Shown here: positions 23,369 to 35,515 of the stretch, piece after piece
Numbering within the stretch: the first letter of the stretch is position 1
How the letters are laid out: the number at the start of each line of letters is the position of its first letter
Source of the DNA: Pegea sp. RAD2-039
Taxonomy: Eukaryota; Chordata; Thaliacea; Salpida; Salpidae
Direction: 5' to 3'
DNA: 64,000 nt
Assembly: GCA_034620365.1 (NCBI GenBank)
Contig: JAQGEQ010000380.1
Span: forward strand, 2,232,001-2,296,000
The notes under the pieces: generated by a model
Database searches by the model: none
The model's input: the letters and a program-made list of their open reading frames with translations, nothing else
What the model was told of the DNA's origin: nothing
Translations under genes and position numbers: made by a program

Positions 23369-25863
23369 ATGTGGAGTTTTTTAGAAAAAATTGCAAGTGG
23401 AGTAAGTAAATCAAAAAGTTTATTTAAAAACCTTAAAAATTAGTTACAAATTTAATTAACCAACTTTGTTTGTAGTTTTTTTATAACTGTGTTTTTTTAA
23501 GGTGACCAAATACACAAATATTTTTGGTAAAATTTGGTATATTTTAGTGTTCGTTTTTCGTCTTGTTGTCATTGTATCAATTGGTGGGCCAGGTAATAAT
23601 TCGTTAATTAATTTCCTTATGTGGAATCTTTATCAAAATTTACTAGTTTTGACTTTGTACCTAAATATGACTACAAAAAAAAAAGAATTTTTATAAAGTA
23701 ATAAACAATTCTAATAGTTTCATGTAATCAACAGATTTTTTTCAAAAACCTATATCAAGGTTAAAATTGATTTATCTTTAATTCTCCAAATAAGTTTTTA
23801 CTAAAATCGAATTAAAGCTAAAGTTATTTTTTCTTAATGACGTTTTAAAGTACCCACTATATTACAATAATATTTTGTTAAATTGTAAACTTTTAACTAA
23901 AGGGTTTTTAGACTTCAAGTAAATATTCCAAATTAGCTTTCACTAAATTATTAACTCTGTATAAACATTTTTGAAAAAAAATATTCTAATTTATGTTTAT
24001 GTAATTTCAGTTTATCAAGACGAGCAAAGCGCGTTTAAGTGTTCTACTGAACTGGGTTATGGATGCTTAACTCAATGTTTTAATGAATATACAAAAGTAT
24101 CTCATATGAGATATTGGGGTTTCCAAGTAAGTTTTTCAATGTTTACCTAAACCTCATTCAACGTTCCCGTTTAAACCTAGCTTCTGGGAATGGTGACTCC
24201 CGCGATATTTTTCCACTTTTTTTGTGTTCATGTCACAAATCAACATGAAAAACTGAAAGAGACTCAGAAAGAAATCGAACAACTTTTAAAAGGGGATAGT
24301 GAAGTGAAAGTTGTGAGTCCTTGTGTGCAAGAAACTGAAGTTGTTTAACAATTTTGTATAATGATCTATACAGAGTCAAAAAGATTATCGAAAGTTCAAA
24401 CGTCGCAAATCAAAACTTGGAAAAATTCGTCTGAAAAGAGTCATTGAATTTAATGGAGAAAAAGAAAAAGAAGTAAAAAACTGCATAGAAAAGTTTACTG
24501 AAAATATTATTATATAAAATTGATTTGGTAAACTTTTGATCATTTTAAATTTTAAACTTCAATTTAATCTTGAAGAATTGTTAGAACTACCAGGGACATA
24601 ATCTAAATTATTTCTTCTATTTGATTAAAATGATCAAAAGTAAATAAAACTTTATATTAGTTTCTGATAATTTATCACATTTATAAAATAACAGAAAAAT
24701 GCTTCTTCTTAAAGTAAAAACTTTTTATTTTCAGATTTTATTTACATGGAAAATTGAAATTGGGTACTTGCTCAGTTTGGTTTTACGGTTTATCATTGAA
24801 GTACTTTTTATCGAGTTTGGATTTTTCATTTTTAGAGTCAAAGTATTTAGATTGAAGTTTTATTATCCATATACTATAATCACTCTTAGTATTTAGTATG
24901 CTACTGTAGTATCATGATGATATTATGTAAATAATAATGATAAAAGTAATAAACTTTTTAAGTATCATTATTTGAATAAACATTTTTTAATGTAAAAAAA
25001 CTCAATAAAAAGTTAGTTGAAGAATTGAAAAACAAATTAGAATAGTATTTATAAAGCTTGTATAACCCATACAGAAGTTTATCAAAACAAAAAAAAAGTT
25101 CTAAATGATTGATCTAAAAAAATCAATTCTAATTATAAAAATGATATTTCTTATAAAATTATCGATTGTAGAAAAATCTTATTTATCTAGAAGCACCATG
25201 GATCATGGAATATTCAAAGTTTTCTTGATTATACGTGGGCGGAAGTTAAAGGAGAGTTTCGCTGCAACCAAGACGAAAATAAAGATTTGAAATTAGCTTG
25301 TTTAATTGTTGCTAAACATTTACGAGCAACAATTCCCTGCTGGGTTTCTAGACCTTATGTAAGATTTTTATCAGTTTATTTGTAGATAAAAATGTTTTTG
25401 TAACTTGTATATTTCTAAAATGGCTAAATAAATAATTTATCTTTTTATATTAATGATATTTAGATAAATAAGGAAATTATTCAACAACAATACTTTTATC
25501 TTTGATTTTTTCAATAAATTAGGAAAAAACATTTCTTTTACGTTATATGAATATTGTCAGTGTATTGTGTGTTTTGATGACGATTTTAGAGTTTTGTTCA
25601 ATCGCAAGACGACTGATAAAACGCGCTGTAAAACGTTATAAAAGGTTTACTAATTAATTAAATCGACCAGAAACATCTGATACCTTTATTTTCAGAATGT
25701 ATCAAAAAGATAAAGACGAAGAAGAAGTCATTGAAATTGGCTCTAAATTGAGTTTTTCTAACGATGGTTTTGTAAATATAAAAAATGAAAAGTTGGTCAA
25801 TTACTTTATATTTTCAAAATCATAAAACTATTTTGTTTACAGAAGTTCATCTTTCTAGTTTGA
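23369..25863 (+). CDS. Connexin (gap-junction channel protein), divergent
   Basis: Ten-exon model (23369-23401, 23502-23592, 24011-24126, 24181-24312, 24374-24472, 24735-24842, 25191-25358, 25523-25644, 25696-25795, 25843-25863), about 329 residues. Connexins are four-span membrane proteins that form hexameric gap-junction hemichannels. Visible landmarks are the N-terminus MWSFLEKIASG, TM1 with RLVVIVSIGGPVYQDEQSAF, the E1 loop KCSTELGYGCLTQCF, TM2 WGFQLLGMVTPAIFFHFFCV, a basic cytoplasmic loop, TM3 IGYLLSLVLRFIIEVLFIEF, an E2 loop ending IPCWVSRPYEKTFLL, and TM4 IVSVLCVLMTILEFCSI. E1 cysteines are C-x7-C-x3-C (usual C-x6-C-x3-C) and E2 cysteines are C-x11-C-x13-C, much wider than the vertebrate C-x4-C-x5-C. 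The end is uncertain: an alternative last exon near 25951-26014 would encode SSYNSDDVTSMQDMKSSES. Confidence 0.9.
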
Positions 25864-25971
25864 CGACAATTTTCAGAACATCATACTTTGAGCAGATGTA
25901 ACTTAGATAATTGAAATGCTTTTCTCATATTATTCGGTTTCTTTTTTATCAGTTTCTTCATATAACAGTGA

Positions 25972-25979
25972 TGACGTCA
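25972..25979 (+). promoter_or_regulatory. Perfect CRE palindrome upstream of the Z-disc gene
   Basis: TGACGTCA about 450 bases before the ATG at 26424 and near the end of the connexin gene. In Ciona, muscle enhancers commonly use CRE sites; here the role is inferred. It may also simply lie in the connexin 3' exon. Confidence 0.3.
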
Positions 25980-26423
25980 CAAGTATGCAAGATATGAAGT
26001 CATCAGAAAGTTGATCTTAAGCAGATCTTTTTCTTTTGTGATTTTGTTACTAAATAAAATATTTCATTTTTATTTTAATCGATAAACTTCAATAGTTGAA
26101 AGAGTAAGAAGCAAGAAATAAATTTAAGGTTTATACAAAGCAAACAGATTTAATTAAAGTGTACAAGTTTTGTTATGATGGGAATAATTTCAGTTAGCAA
26201 TTCTTTTTAATTTTAACTTAAAGTTTTTTGGATAGATTTGTTAAATTCAAAACAAGTTTTTCTTGTATAAGTTCAAAGTCTTAATTGTGAATAAAAGAAT
26301 AGTCGAAAGTTTAACAAAAATATTTACAAAAAAATACAAAACGCAGATAACGAGCTTCAAGATTATTTTTTAACTTTTGCTTCAATTATTTAGATAATTT
26401 ATTGTTTAAGTCCGCAAGTTACA

Positions 26424-28371
26424 ATGTCAGAATCAGATCCGGTAGATTCTCCACAGCCTGAATCATCTTACGACTCATCAGATGATTCGCCAGATCAAGA
26501 TTCATCTGTGCATGAATCTTTAGACCACGCAAATATCACTTTAGAATTTGAAGACCCAAATCATGCTCCCAAATTTTCATCCAATAATGAAGTATTCGTT
26601 AGTCCCACTGAGTCTGTGATGCCGAAAGAAGACTTGAAAGTTGAAAGAGGAGGTGGTTAAAGAATAAATAGTCTTGAAACTCCCAACTCTTCATCTACAG
26701 ATCATATCTCACTCGACGACTATCAGTATGAAGCAAACGAAACAAGAGCTCCTGCAGCTATCGCGCTCAATCGAAGCATTTCTTCTTTACTGAGGAGTAA
26801 CAGTAATACAAGAGGTAGCAAGATGTTTCAGAAGCGACGGAAAAGATCTGAAAAATTTGCTTTGGTTGGATACGGAATTCAACCGGTAGAGGGCGCTGAA
26901 GAGTTGGTGATTGATGCTGATTTATTTATTTTTTACATTTCATTAATTTCAAAATTATCAAGATGATTAAAATAATCTTATTTAAATTTGGTGACAAATT
27001 TATAAGCGAATTTACAAAATCACTAGGAGTCATTGAAGTCTGAAACCTCCGAATCGATTGATGGATCTAGTGATGATAACATCGAAGCTTACGATTATCC
27101 TTCCCCAGAAAGTGTCTTCAACAAAAGTGGAGGTCTCGAGCATTCAGTTGAAGTTTGTTGCTGTTAAGATGAAACTTCATCCCATATTTCAGGACGTTGA
27201 ACTACAAACAAAAGGTAAAGGAGCAAAGTTGTTTGTGAAGCGGCAGCAAAGGATGAAGAAATTTGTGATTGATGAAGAAAGTTCAATTCAGACTCAAAGT
27301 AAACAAGTTCTTGAAGTTGAAAAATAAATATATAAAAATCTTCAGCAGGTAGACTCAGTCCTAGTGACTTTGTTCAACCAATCACAACATGTCCAAGCGA
27401 CCGAAAACCACTGACCTCATTTTAGTCAGTCTTTTTCATTCTAATATTTTTTGACATTTTTATAAAGTTTTCAACAATTTGAACTACTTTTGTTTATTTT
27501 CAGCTTTTCAGAGTCTGACAGAGTCACTGATATCAATAAAGCTGCTACTGAAACCCGAATTTTATGTCAAGGTGATATTGATTCAGCAAGTTTAAAGATC
27601 ACTGATTGATTTTATAGCTGCTCCTATGAGAGGAAAAGGAGCCAAGATGTTTCAAAGACAGCAACAAAGAATGAAGAAGTTCACTACTCAAACAGATTTG
27701 TGTTCTTCTATTGAAGATTGTGATCTTGAAGAGAGTAGATCAAAGAAAAATCAAAGATCAGAGATGAGCTTAAACTTGGTAATTTTGATCTTTCAAATTC
27801 GCGGCCTTCGGCGTTTTTGTTTTGAGATTGTCTCTACGAATTATTCTAGTTTTATTATAGGGATTTTAATCTTTTTTTAATATGCTATTTTAATTTATGA
27901 AGTAGATGTTACTTTAAGCAGTGATGTAACATCTATAAATATTCCTGGTTCATGATCAACAATAAAACTATTTTACAGAAGTTAAGAATACTTTTTATGG
28001 TTTTCAGAACTCATCTAAAAATCCTGAAAAATCAGAGATCAAAGTGTGTAAGAGCAATCCTCCCAGCTCTTCTGATTTTATTTGTAGTGATGACCTACCG
28101 TTACATGATGTCATGAAAAGTTCAAGTTCTAATTCAAGACATACTTTAACCAATCCATCAAAGATGAGCTTAACATTTTCAAAGCAACCAAGCAGTAAGA
28201 TTCAACAATTTAGCTTTTTACAATTTTGTGAATTTGATATAAAAACTAATCATGTCACTTTTTATTATTGTTATTTAATCACTTCTTCTGAACTATTTTT
28301 AATATTCTTCTAATATAAATTTAGAAAGTAGCGGTCGAAGCATTCACCAAATCCAAACTTCAAACTATTAA
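26424..28371 (+). CDS. Synaptopodin-2/myozenin-like protein with three basic repeat motifs
   Basis: Nine exons (26424-26652, 26701-26906, 27027-27152, 27193-27298, 27346-27424, 27504-27571, 27618-27778, 28008-28194, 28325-28371) sum to 403 codons (402 residues). The protein is acidic, Ser-rich and probably disordered. It carries three copies of a short basic motif: RGSKMFQKRRKRSEKF, KGKGAKLFVKRQQRMKKF and RGKGAKMFQRQQQRMKKF. The first resembles the motif of myozenin/calsarcin, the others that of synaptopodin-2/SYNPO2L; both families bind alpha-actinin and filamin at muscle Z-discs. The model needs introns of 48 bases (26653-26700, which removes an in-frame TAA) and 46 bases (27572-27617). A CAGCAG acceptor at exon 5 allows two forms. 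The gene lies 0.7 kb upstream of a myozenin-like gene on the same strand. Assignment rests on the motifs only. Confidence 0.62.
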
Positions 28372-28898
28372 ACTGACGTCAACTTTAGAAATCTTAGCTG
28401 GAACTTGGAAATCATGATCAATTTTATTTTGCATGAATCATATCTTCACAGTTTCTTGAAAATATTCTAATTGTTTATAAATTTTCAATTTGTCTTGTTA
28501 GAAATCTTCATTTATTTAACAAAGTTTCAATCAACGTCAATTAACGAAAAAATAAACTTGAAGATAAGAACTGTAGCAATCTGTTTACAATTTGTTTATT
28601 TACTAAAAACATTTTCTACGGAAAACAAGTTAAAAAACAAACATAACACTTATAGAATGAAATTGGAAATCGAGGCTGCTTATGAGATTGTTTAGAACAC
28701 TTGAACAAACTCCAAACTGCTTCAACAAGTTAAATTTACAGATAAAATTTGGACATAAAAAATTTTATATAAATTTCTTTAAAACCAACCAACTAGCCAG
28801 TATTTAACAATTTTGAGGTCTCAGTCAAAGTTTTATCCAACTTGTCTATAGGAAAAAAGTTGAATTTCTGTTCAGGCAAACACGTTAGCTTTACCTTG

Positions 28899-28959
28899 CA
28901 GCTGTTCGTCACGTGACTCTTAAATTAGCTTGCTGTCCCAATAGACATACATGATGTCA
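28899..28959 (+). promoter_or_regulatory. Possible muscle regulatory cluster: MyoD-type E-box, CACGTG and CRE-like site
   Basis: CAGCTG (28899-28904), CACGTG (28910-28915) and TGATGTCA (about 28952-28959) lie 95-155 bases upstream of the myozenin-like start codon. A CRE-like site next to a MyoD-type E-box is the arrangement described for ascidian muscle genes. The motifs are seen; the activity is inferred. Confidence 0.35.
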
Positions 28960-29054
28960 TTTCATCAAATCGAAGAATTGAAAAGTAGATGAAGACTTTA
29001 ATAACGACGGCCGAGGCCGGACATATCCAAACGACTTGAACAGATCACAATAAA

Positions 29055-30470
29055 ATGGTAAAAGACAGATACAGTTCAGATTGGAGGCCCTCTTCCGAAC
29101 CTCCAAGGTGGAACGGGAAATCAAACACCGAACATCCATCTCTACCTCCGAAGCCTCCAGGAAAAACCTTAATGTATGTTTATGAGCATCCAGACGGGAC
29201 TACAACCTATCATACAGTAGCACAAGACTCCCCAGCACCCCCGGAGTATGCCAGTGTTTCTGCTCCCGTTTCAAGAGCTCATTTAAACGGATATGGAGAT
29301 GAGTACTCCAATGGAGGGATCGGGAATGGTATTTCAGGAGTAACTGATTCTAAAAACCGTCATGTTGGAAGAGGATACAATCTTCTTGCAGATGTTGTAA
29401 GTTTTTCAGTTTTTTTTTAATTCTTGTTTGCAGAAGTAATTCTTTTCGTAATGTGTTATAGCTTTTGATACTTTTCTTTTTAATTTTGCGTTTCTAATTT
29501 CTTATTCTGCTTTTTCAACTTGATCTTTAAAAGAATTAGGCTTAAAAAGTTTTTGTTTTGATATTTAAGTATTTATACAAAGTTATCTTCTTTCAGTTTT
29601 AATGTTTCTACGAATTATTATTAAGCTTTTTTTTGATGCCAAAACCTTAGATTAGTTTTAGTTTAAAAAATAAAGTCAAAGATTCGAAACAATTAAAGTT
29701 TAAAAGTTGGTTATTTTTTAAATTGATTGTTAAAAGTTTAGATGATATTTGTAACTTGTTACAAAACTGCGATTTCAACAAATTTGATAGATCAGCCGAA
29801 TGTTGAAAGCAAATGCTCATGAAATTGTTTTCAGGGAGATGGGCCAAGTTTGAGACCTTCATCACGAGCGGGAAGACTCTTCACGAAACAGCAAGAAAGA
29901 ATGCCAAGATACACATCCGAGAGTCAGGCTCCTCCGACACCATCAGCAAGGACACTACCTCCGACTCCTCTTCCAAGAAGATGTCTTACATCAGCAGGAG
30001 ATCGAAACATGCCTTGGCCCTCATCGACCAGCAAACGAGGCAATAACGTAAAATGGGGCGCCCCACAGAATTTACAAAACGGTACTTCAGCATATGATGA
30101 CATTCACAGTTACCGTGGCAACGCTCTTGCACCCCTTCCTCAACCGCTCCCTGAGTGGAGAGCAAAAACTGAATCAAATTACAGATTTGGAGACCCTCCT
30201 ATTCGCCCCTTTTCAACTGTAGGTTTTGGGAACACTTGTTCAGGATGGGAGAATAAAAACTCCTACTATCCTTTCCAACTGGGTTCCAAAATCGGAATCC
30301 CGATTGCCACTGTTAGTTTTGATGCTCGTCTCTATCAAATCAATCCACATCGAAAGCAAGTCGCTCAAGATGCTTATACTCCAGAGTTATTTTTAATGCG
30401 GGATTTCAACACACGCCCTGTCGGTTGGACTCGTGAATTTGTTGATCAGTACTTTCATGGTCGCATTTGA
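29055..30470 (+). CDS. Myozenin (calsarcin)-like Z-disc protein
   Basis: Two exons (29055-29396, 29835-30470) give 325 residues. After a Pro/Ser-rich N-terminus (PRW..., GKTLMYVYEHPDGTTTYHTV), exon 2 opens with RAGRLFTKQQERMPRYTSES. This is the same type of basic motif as in the preceding gene and as in myozenin near its N-terminus. The C-terminus resembles the conserved myozenin end: a GWENKNSYYPFQ stretch in the place of the family's SPWE region, and TPELFLMRDFNTRPVGWTRE matching the P-L-L-N-RP...PW pattern. Myozenins link alpha-actinin, filamin and calcineurin at the sarcomere Z-disc. GC content is higher than in neighbouring DNA. A MyoD-type E-box and CRE-like site lie just upstream. The similarity is partial, so an undescribed tunicate relative is possible. 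Confidence 0.6.
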
Positions 30471-33400
30471 AGATGGTGTGAATAGCGTTCGGCTTATGAC
30501 GTCACTAGTCACGACAGTGGTTTATTTGCAGTTTGTTGCCCTTAGGTGGCGCTGTTTAGTCAGCTTTTAAATATATATGACAAATAGCAGTTGTTCAGTC
30601 TTACATAATATTCTAAATTCACTGCTTTTATGAAGATATGGTGACGTTACAATTGCCTACAAGGTCATATTGAAGAAAAAAAGGATGTTTATTATTCTTT
30701 GCCGACAAGAAAATATAAAAAATACTGATATTCAATTGTTGGTAGTATGTGATTAAAAGAATTGCTACAGCTCAATTATTAAGCTGGACAAAGATTTATA
30801 AGAAAAGCTTAAATTTTATACATATATAAAAGTTTGATTAAAGTTGTTTTACTGATAAGATCAAGCTTTATGACTTTTATATTCTAACTTGACGTAAGTT
30901 TATACATCAATAACAAATCTGTAGTACTTATCTAGAAAATAACAAGTTAGTATTTTAAAACTAGTAAAATACAGTTGTATATAAAGATAATAATAACAGG
31001 GTTAATCATATTAATACTAGTTATGATTGCTTATCTTACAAAACTTAGGGCAAGCCTTTATAGTAAGAAAGCGGAAAATCATAGTTAAAATGAGTAATTT
31101 TATAGCGTTTGGGTTACTTTTAAAGGATGTATAAAAACTATAATACAAAATATGGAGCTCGTTTTTACTCTGTGAGTTTTTCAGATGAAAGTAAATTAGG
31201 GAAATAATTATTTTGTAAGCCTAATGCAGTCGTTTTAATATGTGGCTTGGTAATACAATTTAAACTACTTATGTTTTTGAAAAAGATGATAGAAATCGTT
31301 TATAAATAATTACTCTTCATAGAAACTTGTAACCGTTTGTTTACATGTTTAAACAAAGTATGTTGATAAGTTTTTGGTTGATACCGGTCTACTTTAACTT
31401 TGAAACATAAGGCTTAATAATAATGTAAACAGTTTGAAATACTTACTTCTATCAACTGTAAACATAATTATATAACTCTGATTGTTAAGAGATAATTATT
31501 ATTCGCGTAAATCTTAATATAGCTTAACATTTCTTACTACCTACCCTTGTAGTAGGTTATGCTGCCCTTCAGAATAGAGAATAACTGTCAACCCAAAATT
31601 GTATTTCATGGCAAACTCAACTGGCTGTAGAAAAAGAGGTGATCCAAAAAAGGTACAACCAAGGAAAATTCTTGTTGAAACAGCAAGATAGAAAAACACT
31701 ACAAGTTTCCATTAACTTGGGATGAATCGTGAAGTAAATACCATTAAATGTCGCCAACATCTTTCAGGAGACAAATCAGAGCTGAAGTTACAGAATAAAC
31801 GAAGAAAACGTAAATAATATAAAAAATGCAGTTGTTGTGCCTTTCGTTGCATGTCATCTATGTATTCTACTGTACTCTGATTTCGAAGTAATGCCAATAA
31901 ATATAAAAAAAAAACATTTTTGAAAGTTTAAAAATATTTTTATCAAATACTCAACTCAAATTAACATAAATTAATTGGTTAGATAAAATATAGATAATTC
32001 TTAAAAGAATTCCATTCAATTTCTATTAGTATAGGTTCAGGTCTTATAACATATCTATGAATTAAAAAACATAGCTCTTACCGATGAGAGTATATTGATA
32101 TAAAGGCTGATTACAAATGTTCTAAATGTTAGGATTGACCTCAGTTAGAAGAATATATATAACTTTAAAATACGTTTTTCACTAAATATTATTGAAATAT
32201 GACAGCTAAAATTTTCAAACTAGTTTTTATATTTTGTGGAGAATGTTTAAGTCTTGGCTTCAATGCTTGATATATCAATAAATCAAATATTTTTTAGATA
32301 AATTATTAGATTTTTTGCTGCATTTGTGTTTTAGAAATTAGGAAAAAAATATTTTGAATTTTTCGAATTGTTCTACCTTCTAAATAAGTTTATGATTTAC
32401 TTTTAAAACTAATTTTTAAAAAGTAACCAACTGCCATGTCGATTAAATGTTGTAAATAACGAAAAACTCATTAAGCAATTTAAATTGTTTGTTAGAATTT
32501 TCGTAAATACTTGAGGTTTTAAAAAAAACATTTTTTTGAAATGTAGGTATTTTCTAGTATAAAAACACTATACAATTTGTAAATCATGTGATTTTGCAAA
32601 ACATCATGAGTAAGACTGATATTGCGTTCTATATAAACAACTTTCTGTCATAGGTTTTAGGAAATGATGATATCAGTTTATTAGTTCTAAGCAATTTTGT
32701 CAGTTTATTAATTTAGATTATTATTATTTTTTTATTTTTGCATGACTGTTTTATTTCTTTTATTGCATATTTAATGAAAATACTTCTTTAAATTAGAATA
32801 AAGGTACTGTATATTAGTATCACTTATTAATTTGTATGAAAGAACTAAACATTTGATTTTTTTTATAGTTTATATATTTTTAATGTAATTTTTAAAATGA
32901 AAACTAATCAATACTTTTGATTGTAAAGAATAAATATATAAAAATTTACTTTTTTGTGAGAAATTTTTTTATAAGCTGTATATCTTGTAAAATTAGTATA
33001 AAGTATTTTAAAACCTGTTATATCATTTTACTATAAACTACTTTTATTATGTTTTAATTGCATAATTATAAAAAAAATAATTATCTCACTTTTGTTTATA
33101 AAAAGTACTATAAAAGTAGTAAGTAAATCTTTTATTGATATGTTCAAGTTATTACAGATCTAGAGAATTGACTAAGTTTTATAAATATTACTTGATAAAT
33201 GTGAAGTATACTTCTTATGAAATATATAAATTTATATGAAATATATACAAGTTTATTTTAACCTATACATTAATGTATTAGTTATTTTATCTTACTATAA
33301 ATTCTTTTGAAACTTTTTTTTATTTTCTTTCTAAACACATTTATATATAATTTTAGGATAATTTTATGGAAGATTTTTCTTCTTCAGTTTGGTGTTATTG

Positions 33401-34134
33401 ATGTTTATGTAAATTAAACTTTATTTATAGTATCATTTTATTTGATAACATTTTATTTTCATATCAATAATTAACTGAAGACAACAAAGTTTCATAATTG
33501 TACTGTTTAAGAGTCTATTTCAAAAAGATTAATCAACTATCATTATTATTAATGCAGTATAGGCACAACTATTAATCATTTTGCTAGAAATTTTCTGATG
33601 AATAATGTTTTGTTGCTTTTATAGTTGAAGCTTATGATTATTTTGAAATAATAATTTTTTTTTTTAATTTATACAACAGTATAAGCATATTATATAAGTT
33701 ATATGTGTGACTGTCTAAGATTGTGTATGTATGTTGTACATTAGATTAAGATTAATCTTACACTTTTCTATTAGTATAATTATTTAATTAAAAGATTTCT
33801 ATTTATTTAAGGTAAATTTTACTCTTCAGAAAGTTATTTTTTATGCAATTTTTTGTTTAATAAGTTGCAGAGTTTAAACATTTTAGAATAAAACTTATTT
33901 TTACACTTGTATTTGAATATTTATTTATTTGATTATATTACTCTAAAACTTATTATAGAAATTATAATTATCATCTATTTAAATTAATTGTTTGAAGTAA
34001 TTCTTTAAAGTAGGTTATAAAATTACAAAATAGAAATTTTATTAGTTAGATTTTAATGAATATTTATATTATTTTTCAACAGTTTTTGTAAAACAAGCTT
34101 ATTTGGTTTTGTTGTATTTGTAACTATTGTTGAA
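30471..34134. other. Long AT-rich intergenic region, no gene seen
   Basis: About 3.7 kb. It begins with the 3' UTR of the myozenin-like gene (a TGACGTCA palindrome at 30497-30504 is present). The rest is AT-rich with only chance-length open frames. A minus-strand frame at 31712-31897 has no domain or splice support. Confidence 0.5.
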
Positions 34135-34662
<528 letters not shown>

Positions 34663-34999
34663 GAGTTCTGAGCCTGTATGAATACCCAACATTCTGTTTT
34701 TGTGATTTGTTTATCTTTGTATATTCTTCTGAAAAATGTTTTTAATTGTCATCAACACTATTTACATTCTATCATTTTCTTACATTTAATGTGCTGGTGA
34801 CAATAAAGTGTTTTAAAATAATTGAATTGAGTAAATATTTATATAAATTTTTGAAAGATTCTAGAAGCTTTTTGATTAGTTTTAAATTACAGAAAGGTTT
34901 TGGAAATGAATATTAACAAGAAATGAGTTTGAACAGAAAGTTAAGAGTTGAAATGTTGTTGACACAATGTCATATAATTGTAGTGATGCTTTTGTAAAA

Positions 35000-35515
35000 G
35001 TTCTTTATTTATTACAATAAACGCGAAGGAGAGTGCCTGAAGAGAGTATCTTTCGCGAATGCACATTTTCACAAATAATTAACATTTTATTAATAATAAA
35101 TTAATAATTATTATTTACAATTAAGATAAAAATATTGAAAAAATGGAAGTAACACCTATTATATATAATTAAGTTGGAAATATAGAAAGAAAAAGATGTA
35201 ACACATGACATTTCAGTAGTCCCCATACAATATACAATGAATAATTACATAGAATGTTAGTTATATAAAAGAGAAAAAAAATCGCAGTTTAGAAATGGCA
35301 GTGTTGGCAATATTAAAATGATTCAACTTCCGTTTGAACAACGCGAGTGATTCTGACATGACAATGTCTAATGGCAGCTGGTTTCATGTACTAATTGTGC
35401 GGCATGAGAAAAAAATTCGCTCTAGTTAACGTACCAGGTGATATGGGCTTATTAAGGTGTATTGTGTGTCTACTGAGTTAGTATAACTTGAGGGAAGGAC
35501 TGATAAAGAAAAAAA
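35000..35515 (-). mobile_element. LINE 3' end, 5'-truncated (copy 2)
   Basis: Second copy of the element at 17880-18310, in the same orientation and with the same 3' terminus (tttatttattacaataa...). The tail stays in frame here as NQLPLDIVMSESLALFKRKL, but the conserved Trp codon before it is TGA, so the copy is inactive. It carries about 75 extra AT-rich bases in the 3' noncoding part. No upstream RT domains are present. Confidence 0.8.

Noticed and set aside
29986-30177. Minus-strand frame inside the myozenin-like exon
   Set aside because: Shadow of the plus-strand coding exon.
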